Source: Dactylosporangium siamense | GTDB lineage: Bacteria > Actinomycetota > Actinomycetes > Mycobacteriales > Micromonosporaceae | Assembly (NCBI RefSeq): GCF_016862795.1 | Contig: NZ_BONQ01000129.1 | Location: 62,001 to 126,000 of the forward strand | DNA length: 64,000 nt | Direction: 5' to 3' | In this document: positions 58,444-64,000 of the stretch, in pieces | Layout: every line of letters begins with the position of its first letter | Numbering within the stretch: the stretch's first letter is position 1 | Translations under genes and position numbers: made by a program | The notes under the pieces: generated by a model | Database searches by the model: none | What the model was told of the DNA's origin: nothing | What the model saw: only the letters and a program-made list of their open reading frames with translations

Positions 58444-58520
58444 CGGCACCCGATCACCAAGCCCACCCATCCAGGCACCATAGTTGTCAGACCTCGACTC
58501 GGGACGGGAGGATCGCGGTC

Positions 58521-59150
58521 GTGTCAGCACAGCATCCGCCCGACGGCGGCGAGGACGAGACGGTCATCGAGAGCTATGTCGCCGGGTGTCCGATCGGTCC
58601 GGAGCTGGCTGGGCAGCTCATCGAGCTGGCGGACCTGCCGTGGGACGATCCGGATGTCACCGATCGGGCGATGCGCCACCTCGGATGGTCCGACGAGGAC
58701 ATCCCGATCGACGACGCCCGCTTCGTCACCACCACCGGTCACGTGGTCCATGGCGACCGTTGCCTCTACCTGCCGTTCGCTCACTCCTACCGTGTGGGCG
58801 GAGAGCTGTGGCCAGATGACTTCTGGGGCTCCCTGCCCGGCTGGACCAGCCAGCGGGGGGCAGGCCGCGAGGAGTTCGCGGCACACGTGGACGTCGCCAT
58901 CGACCGGCTCGCCGAACGGCTCGGTGCACCGCAGTGTGACGCCAGGACCGAGGGCACGCGGATCTCCATCGGCCGGTACTCATGGCGGTACGCCGCCTGG
59001 CGACGCGGCGGCAACATCATCGTCGTCGGCCCGGCCCTGGATGGCTTTTCCTACTGTCAGGACGAGGAGGCCGTCGTCTACCTGGGCGGCTTCCCGGAGA
59101 ATGCCCCGTTCCCGGACGCCGCCGACTTCCTCGACCTCATCAGCGGTTAG
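58521..59150 (+). CDS. hypothetical protein
   Basis: A 209-residue soluble acidic protein (MSAQHPPDGGEDETVIESY...) with W/Y-rich strands near the end (ISIGRYSWRYAAWRRGGNIIVVG, YCQDEEAVVYLGG). The pattern recalls SUKH- or DUF-type small immunity-like folds, but I recognise no named family. It is followed after 4 bp by a CadD-like transporter, so the two may be co-transcribed. Confidence 0.6.
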   Translation: MSAQHPPDGGEDETVIESYVAGCPIGPELAGQLIELADLPWDDPDVTDRAMRHLGWSDEDIPIDDARFVTTTGHVVHGDRCLYLPFAHSYRVGGELWPDDFWGSLPGWTSQRGAGREEFAAHVDVAIDRLAERLGAPQCDARTEGTRISIGRYSWRYAAWRRGGNIIVVGPALDGFSYCQDEEAVVYLGGFPENAPFPDAADFLDLISG

Positions 59151-59154
59151 GCGC

Positions 59155-59751
59155 ATGCACCTCGGCATCATCGGTCAGGCGGCCGGCCTGTTCGCCGTCA
59201 CGAACATCGACGACCTGCTCGTCCTCGCCCTGTTCTTCTCCCAGGGCGCCGGCCACCGGGGCGCGACAAGGAACATCGCCGTCGGGCAGTACCTCGGCTT
59301 CGCCGCGATCCTGGTCGCCGCCGTGGCGGCCGCGTTCGGCGCGACGTTCCTGCCCGAGAGCGTCATCCCGTATCTCGGGCTCCTCCCGCTCGGCCTGGGC
59401 GTCAAGGCCGCCGTGCAGGCGTGGCGGCACCGCGGCGACGCCGACGAGGAGACCCGGGCCGGGTCGGACGGGCCGAAGGTCCTCGAGGTGGCCACGGTCA
59501 CGTTCGCCAACGGCGGCGACAACATCGGCGTCTACGTGCCGGTGTTCGCCACCGCGGGAACCGGCGGCATGAGCGTCTACGTCGCCGTCTTCCTCGTCCT
59601 GGTCGGCGTCTGGGTCGCCGCCGGCCGGTACTTCGCCACCCGCCCCGTGATCGCCAGGGCGCTCAGCCGGTGGGGGCACATCCTGATGCCGGCCGTCCTG
59701 ATCGGGATCGGCGTGCTCATCCTCGTCGAAGGTGGCGCGTTCGGCCTGTGA
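59155..59751 (+). CDS. CadD-like cadmium resistance/cation transporter
   Basis: A 198-residue membrane protein with five to six helices. Conserved acidic motifs are TNIDDLLVLALFF in helix 1 and ANGGDNIGVYVPVF in helix 4, as in the CadD/LysE-related family. Family members export cadmium or other ions; the substrate is a guess here. A charged loop (HRGDADEETRAGSD) connects the halves. Confidence 0.82.
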   Translation: MHLGIIGQAAGLFAVTNIDDLLVLALFFSQGAGHRGATRNIAVGQYLGFAAILVAAVAAAFGATFLPESVIPYLGLLPLGLGVKAAVQAWRHRGDADEETRAGSDGPKVLEVATVTFANGGDNIGVYVPVFATAGTGGMSVYVAVFLVLVGVWVAAGRYFATRPVIARALSRWGHILMPAVLIGIGVLILVEGGAFGL

Positions 59752-59781
59752 CCCGGCGGCACGCGTGGGTATGTCGTCGGC

Positions 59782-60135
59782 ATGGAGGATCTCGGTGCGC
59801 CGGTGCCGTGTTCGGCCCTGCCGGTCGGGGTGCCGGTGTTCGATCGCGACGGGACCGGGGTCGGCGTCGTGGAGCACGTGCTGGCCGACGTGGACAGCGA
59901 CGTCTTCCACGGCCTGATCGTGCGGCCCCAGTATCTGCTGAAGGGCGCCGTGTTCGCCGACCGTGACCAGGTCGACGGGTTGTACGAGCATGGCGTCACC
60001 CTCACCGTCCCCGGTGCCGAGCTGCACGATCCGGGTGAGGACCCGGTCGCGGCCGAGGCCGCGGAGGGCCCGGCGGGCGGAACGATCCGTGAGCGGCTGC
60101 ACCAGGCGTGGCGGTGGCTGCAGCAGCCGCGATGA
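59782..60135 (+). CDS. PRC-barrel domain protein
   Basis: A 117-residue protein with a PRC-barrel-like beta fold (VPVFDRDGTGVGVVEHVLAD..., HGLIVRPQYLLKGAVFADRDQV). A helical tail (TIRERLHQAWRWLQ) follows. PRC barrels bind proteins or RNA or act in stress responses. No partner is obvious. It is a short gene close to the CadD-like gene on the same strand. Confidence 0.75.
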   Translation: MEDLGAPVPCSALPVGVPVFDRDGTGVGVVEHVLADVDSDVFHGLIVRPQYLLKGAVFADRDQVDGLYEHGVTLTVPGAELHDPGEDPVAAEAAEGPAGGTIRERLHQAWRWLQQPR

Positions 60136-60182
60136 TCCGGGCGGTGGGTGAGGGGTGAGGTGAACGGGGACAGCAGTGCTCC

Positions 60183-60323
60183 ACCCCGGCCGCCACCGCG
60201 GTCCAGCAGGCGGCCGGCAACACCACCCCACTGATGAGCTACACCGTCGTCTACGCCATGTCCAACGTCGTGCTGCCCCTGCTCGGCCCCATCGTCGTGG
60301 CCATGACCGGCGCCCTCACCTGA
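60183..60323 (+). pseudogene. AspT/YidE-type transporter C-terminal relic
   Basis: A frame ending at the TGA at 60321-60323 reads TPAATAVQQAAGNTTPLMSY then TVVYAMSNVVLPLLGPIVVA, the typical last helix of aspartate-alanine exchanger (AspT/YbjL/YidE) family transporters. No upstream part or start exists, and it overlaps the 3' end of the opposite membrane gene. Confidence 0.6.
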
Positions 60324-61335
60324 CCGACGCTGAGGGCGCGCCGCAGGTTGGGCAACGAACCGCGTCGGTGTGGACCGGCCGGCCGCCCGACGGCAGTCGG
60401 CCCCGCGCCGCGATGGCCAGCGGCATCGAAACCAGGCCGACCATCAACACCAGCACTGACGCGCCCACCATGTGTGACCACACCGGGATGATGGACCTGC
60501 CGGGGCCCGTGTCGTCGAGCATCGCACTGAGCGGGTTCAGTGCCAGCATGCCGATCGGCGTGAGCAGGATCAGCAGCGCCCAGACGCCGCGGTGGTCGTG
60601 CCGGGCGGCCAGGCCGAACGCGAGCAACGCCCCGCCGATCAGCAGCGTCACCGCAGCGGCAGGCAATGCCGTCGCGCCGGCTTCGTAGTAGAAGTCGCCG
60701 GAGAAGACGAAGCGAGGCGCGGTGCTGACAGCGACCGGCACGATCGCTGCCGCAGCGGCAAGCGGTAGCTGCCGAACCCACCGGGGTTGCCGTCCGGCCG
60801 CGCCGAGCGCGACGATCCCGAGCACGACCTGGGGCAGCAGCACGAACAGCGGCGGCCGATGCACTCCGGGCACCATCGCAGCCAGCACGACGCTTCCCGC
60901 AGTCACCAGCACGGCGAGACCGACCGCCCCCCGGAACCACCGGCCGGGCGCGGCGACGTACACGACGACGGCCACCAACCAGGCTGCCCACACCGGGACG
61001 CCGAGCGACGAGAGGAAAGGCCCGCGCTGCGGAAACCACGGCGCCCAGGGCACCACCGCCTCGAAGATCGCCCACCCGGTCGCGCACGCGGCCAGCGTGG
61101 CCAGCGCGAGCACGCCGGCGAGCCGGAAACCGGGACCGAGGCCCTGCGCGATCCGCAGATGCTGGCGCAGCCCACCGACCGCGAGGTCCGCGACGTCGGC
61201 GGCCGAGGGTCGCTTGCGGTCGGGCGCGGCCAGGGACAGGTAGGTGTCCACCAACTCCGAACCACGCTCCCGCCGATAGCCGGCCGGATAGAACAGCGCC
61301 GTCCAGCGCGCATAGCGGCGTTCCAGATCGGTCAT
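60316..61335 (-). CDS. PadR-associated multispanning membrane protein
   Basis: A 339-residue protein: cytosolic helical start MTDLERRYARWTALFYPAGYRRERG, then about eight membrane segments, and a small C-terminal zinc-ribbon-like CPTCGAP. The start at 61335 follows GGGAGG. A longer ATG at 61395 overlaps the PadR stop (ATGA), so coupling is possible either way. Such proteins commonly follow PadR regulators in actinomycetes. Their function is unknown. Confidence 0.75.
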   Translation of the reverse strand: MTDLERRYARWTALFYPAGYRRERGSELVDTYLSLAAPDRKRPSAADVADLAVGGLRQHLRIAQGLGPGFRLAGVLALATLAACATGWAIFEAVVPWAPWFPQRGPFLSSLGVPVWAAWLVAVVVYVAAPGRWFRGAVGLAVLVTAGSVVLAAMVPGVHRPPLFVLLPQVVLGIVALGAAGRQPRWVRQLPLAAAAAIVPVAVSTAPRFVFSGDFYYEAGATALPAAAVTLLIGGALLAFGLAARHDHRGVWALLILLTPIGMLALNPLSAMLDDTGPGRSIIPVWSHMVGASVLVLMVGLVSMPLAIAARGRLPSGGRPVHTDAVRCPTCGAPSASVR

Positions 61336-61391
61336 GGTCGAGCCTCCCTGGCCCTGCCCTTCCGGGCGGTCATGCCGGCGTTCCGCCGGGC

Positions 61392-61742
61392 TCATGCGAC
61401 CCCTCCACTGAGGCGGGGCGCAGCCTTGATGGCGCGCAATCGGGCGGTTGCAGCATCGACGTTGCGGCGCATGCGTTCGGTTTCGGTGGCCAGCACCTCG
61501 CCGCCGGGCTCGGTGAGCTGGTAGTAGCGGCGCAGCCGGCCTTCGACGATCTCCTCGTGGTCAACGCGCACCAGGCCGGCGTCGACCAGCCGGTCGAGTG
61601 CCCCGTACAGCGTGCCGGGCCGCAGCGAGACGCGGCCGCCGGACAGCCGGTCCACCTCGGCGATCAGGCCGTATCCGTGCAAGGGCTCGCCGGCCAGGGC
61701 CGTGAGGATCAGGAACGTGGGTTCTCGCAGCGGGGTCTCCAC
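61392..61742 (-). CDS. PadR family transcriptional regulator
   Basis: A 116-residue winged-helix regulator: PTFLILTALAGEPLHGYGLIAEV, SLRPGTLYGALDRLVDAGLV, GRLRRYYQLTEPGGEVLA. GTG 61742 is chosen over longer frames because the family starts there (METPLREPTF). A TATATT -10 box lies seven bases upstream, so the transcript is probably leaderless. It is coupled to the membrane gene. Confidence 0.92.
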   Translation of the reverse strand: METPLREPTFLILTALAGEPLHGYGLIAEVDRLSGGRVSLRPGTLYGALDRLVDAGLVRVDHEEIVEGRLRRYYQLTEPGGEVLATETERMRRNVDAATARLRAIKAAPRLSGGVA

Positions 61743-61746
61743 GCGA

Positions 61747-61760
61747 GCCAATATATCGGC
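61747..61760. promoter_or_regulatory. PadR self-operator overlapping the -10 box
   Basis: GCCGATATATTGGC (minus strand) is a dyad, GCC-N-ATATAT-N-GGC, whose centre is the TATATT -10 box of the padR-like gene. Binding there would block its own leaderless transcription. Confidence 0.55.
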
Positions 61761-61898
61761 TGCGAAGGTATGACGGAAGATCGCCACCGCCGGGTGCAAC
61801 CCGGAAACAGATCCGTCGTCACCACATCCGGAACGTTGTCCCTGCACAGCCGTGGCGGCTCCAAGCGACAGCGTGCGGTATCGGGTTGGTGAACTCGT

Positions 61899-62222
61899 TC
61901 AACAATTCCCGTGGCGTTGCCCGCCCAGCGGTACGGATGCGCAGGTGGACCACCTGTAGGCGGCTCCTTCGCGACGAAGGAGCACGAGTTCAGCCGACAC
62001 CGTGCACAGGTCAACGGTCGGCAGCTCACGGAGCGGATCTACCTTCGTGATCAGCGGCCCGGCCAGCTCGTTGCTGTTGCAGTACGCGACGCCGATGTGA
62101 GGGCGGAATGCCATCGCGTCGTTGGTCTGACCCGCGGAGGTCGCTGCGATCAGCCGTCGGTGCAGTTCGAGCACGGGTTCCCATGGCGAGACGGTGAGTC
62201 GGACGGCGCCGGGCGAGCCTGC
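61899..62222 (-). pseudogene. 2'-5' RNA ligase (LigT-like) C-terminal relic
   Basis: The minus frame ending at 61899 reads VRLTVSPWEPVLELHRRL, NDAMAFRPHIGVAYCNSN, ELPTVDLCTVSAELVLL, a LigT/phosphoesterase C-terminal half with its second HxT/V-like motif (HIGV). The N-terminal half and first motif are missing. The fragment stops at a 51-bp piece of a metallo-beta-lactamase gene (62224-62274), so a rearrangement removed the rest. The stretch 61761-61898 shows nothing else. Confidence 0.65.
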
Positions 62223-62223
62223 A

Positions 62224-62274
62224 AGCTGCTGTCGGCGAACTTCTGGTGGTTGCGCGGCAGCGACCGGGACATCG
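62224..62274 (+). repeat. 51-bp duplicate of the metallo-beta-lactamase gene
   Basis: Identical over 51 bp to 63566-63616, which encodes LLSANFWWLRGSDRDI inside the intact gene. Here it is isolated, with no start or continuation. It marks a recombination point beside the LigT relic. Confidence 0.9.
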
Positions 62275-62357
62275 GATCCAGCCGAGTTGGCGCGACCCCC
62301 GACGGCCGGGCATGATCTTCGCGCAATAGAGGAAGACGTCAGGTCAAGGAGACGGTC

Positions 62358-62717
62358 ATGGCAACCCGGAAGACCTCCATCACCGAGGTGCCCTACGACA
62401 AACGCGGGAACCTGCTCTTCTACGTCGAAGGCTCGCGCGGCTACTCCTACCTCGACGACGATGCGTACGTCGTGCCGTACAGCATGCGACCCAACGTCGC
62501 GTTCACCGCGACGCTGACCCTGGACTCCATGCGAACCGGGCGATCCGCCAAGTACCTGGTCTGGCGCGACACCGGCGGCCACCACTATCCGATGTTCATC
62601 TCAGACCTCACGACGATGCTGCCCCTGGTCACAGTGAGCCGCGGCGTCGTGTCCGGCACCTGGATCGTGCGCAAGAAGGGGCAGAACTTCGGCATCGCGC
62701 TCGACACCGGCAGTTGA
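62358..62717 (+). CDS. hypothetical protein
   Basis: A 119-residue, beta-rich, slightly basic protein (MATRKTSITEVPYDKRGNLL...). Features include YSYLDDDAYVVPYSM, KYLVWRDTGGHHYPMFIS and SGTWIVRKKGQNFGIAL. The ending resembles small phage/mobile-element proteins, but I recognise no family. AAGGAGACGGTC precedes the ATG. It lies between the two copies of the 51-bp repeat. Confidence 0.6.
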   Translation: MATRKTSITEVPYDKRGNLLFYVEGSRGYSYLDDDAYVVPYSMRPNVAFTATLTLDSMRTGRSAKYLVWRDTGGHHYPMFISDLTTMLPLVTVSRGVVSGTWIVRKKGQNFGIALDTGS

Positions 62718-62859
62718 GTCACGCACCGGCGCGCTTCCGCCGCCTGCTGCCTCAGCCGGCCCGCTGACGGCACAGGTTCGGCGTCCGGACATGCCACAAA
62801 CAAGGCGGGCCCGCCCGTCTCTGGCCCGAAGGTCGGCCCGGCCGGCCAGGATGGTCGGC

Positions 62860-63429
62860 ATGAGCCTCGCAACCTCGCTGGAGCAGATCGAACAATGGTT
62901 ACAGCAACACACACCCACGACCGCCGCGCTGCTCGCGCCGCCGGTGACCGCCGCCGAGATCGCCACGCTGGAAGAGGTCCTGGGGTTCCGGCTGCGGCCC
63001 GAGGTCGAGGCTCTGCTGCGCTGGCACAACGGCTCGACCGGATTCGACGGCGCGTTTCCGCTCGCCCCGGTGCACCGCATGCTCGACACGAGGCAGATCG
63101 CCGAGCGGTGGCGCACCATCAACGACGTCACGCGGGACTCTCGCGTCGAGTGGCCCGACCTCTGGCGGCCGACCTGGCTGCCGCTGACCACCGATGAAGG
63201 ACTTGCCAGTCTCATGGTCGACCACAGCCCCGGCGCCACCGGCGAGGTCTTCTACTGGGACCACGTGGACACGCGAAACCAGCAGGTCCCGCCGTGGCCG
63301 AACCTGGCAAGCGAGGTCGCCGACCTGGCCACCGCCCTGCTCACCGGTGGTCGGATGTCCGGCAGTGCCGCCCATCCCGGTCTGCGCCCGGTCGTCGCCC
63401 ACGACGGCGAACTCGGCTGGGACGACTGA
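62860..63429 (+). CDS. SMI1/KNR4 (SUKH) family protein
   Basis: A 189-residue SUKH-fold protein: LAPPVTAAEIATLEEVLGFRL, PEVEALLRWHNGSTGF, DTRQIAERWRTI, PTWLPLTTDEG, GATGEVFYWDH. These proteins act as immunity factors against toxins in polymorphic toxin loci, or as orphan antitoxin-like proteins. No toxin gene is beside it. ATG 62860 is preferred over the longer upstream frames. Confidence 0.9.
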   Translation: MSLATSLEQIEQWLQQHTPTTAALLAPPVTAAEIATLEEVLGFRLRPEVEALLRWHNGSTGFDGAFPLAPVHRMLDTRQIAERWRTINDVTRDSRVEWPDLWRPTWLPLTTDEGLASLMVDHSPGATGEVFYWDHVDTRNQQVPPWPNLASEVADLATALLTGGRMSGSAAHPGLRPVVAHDGELGWDD

Positions 63430-63495
63430 GCGGGTCGGGCGTGCCGTGGACTGCGAACACGTTGGGACGGTGCCCGCGCTGGCAGACTTGGGGGC

Positions 63496-64000
63496 ATGGT
63501 CGAGTGGTTTGCGCAGGCCCAGGTCGGTGCCGACGTCGTGCGGATCTCGGAGCCGCACGTCAACGAGCTGCTGTCGGCGAACTTCTGGTGGTTGCGCGGC
63601 AGCGACCGGGACATCGTGGTCGACGCCGGGCTCGGGGTCGTCGCCCTGCGGGACGCGATTCCGGGCCTGTTCGAGCGCGACCCGCTGGTCGTGCTCACCC
63701 ACGCGCACCTGGATCACGTCGGCGGGGCGCCCGAGTTCGGCGACCGGGCCGCCCACCCCGCCGAGGCAGGGCTCCTGGAGGCTGGTGTACCGGCGAGCCT
63801 GTACGGCGCGGAGCTCTACGACAAACTCGGGATCGACGCAGCCGGCGAACCAGTCCCGGAGCTCATGCTCGACGTCCTGCCCGATCCCGGCTACGACCCG
63901 GCCACCTACCGCATCGAGCCCATGACCGTGCACCGCACGCTCGACGACGGGGACCGGGTCGACCTGGGCGGGTGGGAGCTGACGGTGCTGCACCTGCCCG
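63496..64000 (+). CDS. metallo-beta-lactamase fold hydrolase, partial (window end)
   Basis: At least 168 residues, cut by the window end. The family zinc motif THAHLDHVGG is present, plus IVVDAGLG before it. A 51-bp piece of this gene (63566-63616) is repeated at 62224-62274. The substrate is unknown; MBL-fold hydrolases include lactonases and glyoxalase II-like enzymes. Confidence 0.9.
   Translation, partial: MVEWFAQAQVGADVVRISEPHVNELLSANFWWLRGSDRDIVVDAGLGVVALRDAIPGLFERDPLVVLTHAHLDHVGGAPEFGDRAAHPAEAGLLEAGVPASLYGAELYDKLGIDAAGEPVPELMLDVLPDPGYDPATYRIEPMTVHRTLDDGDRVDLGGWELTVLHLP
63566..63616 (+). repeat. 51-bp segment duplicated at 62224-62274
   Basis: Intact copy inside the metallo-beta-lactamase gene; the pair are direct repeats flanking about 1.3 kb. 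Confidence 0.9.

Noticed and set aside
62860-63429. Toxin-immunity locus around the SUKH protein and the ankyrin gene
   Set aside because: No toxin-like gene (polymorphic toxin, RHS or nuclease tip) is adjacent to either gene.
1-64000. CRISPR arrays, tRNA/rRNA genes, integrases or full insertion sequences
   Set aside because: No regularly spaced repeat-spacer pattern, cloverleaf-like tRNA sequence, rRNA stretch or transposase/integrase frame was seen; the repeats present are short, direct or tandem.

Overview
The window is a high-GC actinomycete chromosome segment with dense coding, many GTG starts, ATGA/GTGA stop-start overlaps and purine-rich ribosome binding sites. Several families point to a filamentous soil actinomycete, probably a Micromonosporaceae-like genus: secreted enzymes with ricin-B and CBM modules, a DUF574-type methyltransferase, a deazaflavin (F420)-dependent nitroreductase-like protein, a large LuxR (LAL) regulator and MmyB-like XRE regulators. 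The genus is an inference; there is no rRNA, tRNA, phage or complete insertion sequence here.

Layout. 0.1-8.1 kb: a relic gene, a secreted M15 peptidase, a two-component system, two membrane proteins, then a decayed stretch. That stretch holds a 202-bp duplicate of the peptidase 3' end, a broken VOC gene and a 50-bp direct repeat at both ends (4984-5033 and 8010-8059). 8-17.6 kb: beta-lactamase fold protein, SDR, GlxA-like regulator, alpha/beta hydrolase, a cupin/alcohol dehydrogenase/carboxymuconolactone-decarboxylase operon divergent from its probable XRE regulator, a methyltransferase and a flavoprotein disulfide reductase. 17.7-21 kb: secreted GH19 chitinase and PL9-like pectate lyase. 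21-26 kb: a GAF-kinase-fold fusion, a LAL regulator and a universal stress protein. 26.3-32.3 kb: the complete cydABDC cytochrome bd operon, with unusual tandem repeats at the cydD-cydC junction. 33-46 kb: a broken acyl-CoA hydrolase/transferase, uppP, a secreted phosphatase-like protein, an LPVTG-anchored fibronectin-repeat protein, a TetR/nitroreductase pair, a five-module secreted enzyme and a diguanylate cyclase.

46.2-53.9 kb is the most system-like part. An RpiR/MurR-type regulator lies next to two divergently transcribed secreted S51 (cyanophycinase-like) peptidases. Beyond a bidirectional terminator is an operon for a polar amino-acid ABC importer (binding protein, permease, ATPase) whose last gene is an M20 metallopeptidase. 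Matching 16-bp dyads (TGTAAC-N4-GTTACA and a one-mismatch version) stand upstream of the peptidases and of the binding protein. I read this as a secrete-import-hydrolyse pathway for cyanophycin or related beta-aspartyl peptides. The substrate is inferred, not shown.

54-64 kb: secreted trypsin-like protease with a PASTA domain, ABM monooxygenase, MATE exporter with MarR regulator, HIT protein, CadD-like transporter, PRC-barrel protein, PadR/membrane-protein operon, SMI1/KNR4 protein and a metallo-beta-lactamase cut by the window end. Relics of at least four further genes lie between them, and a 51-bp piece of the metallo-beta-lactamase gene is repeated 1.3 kb upstream of it.
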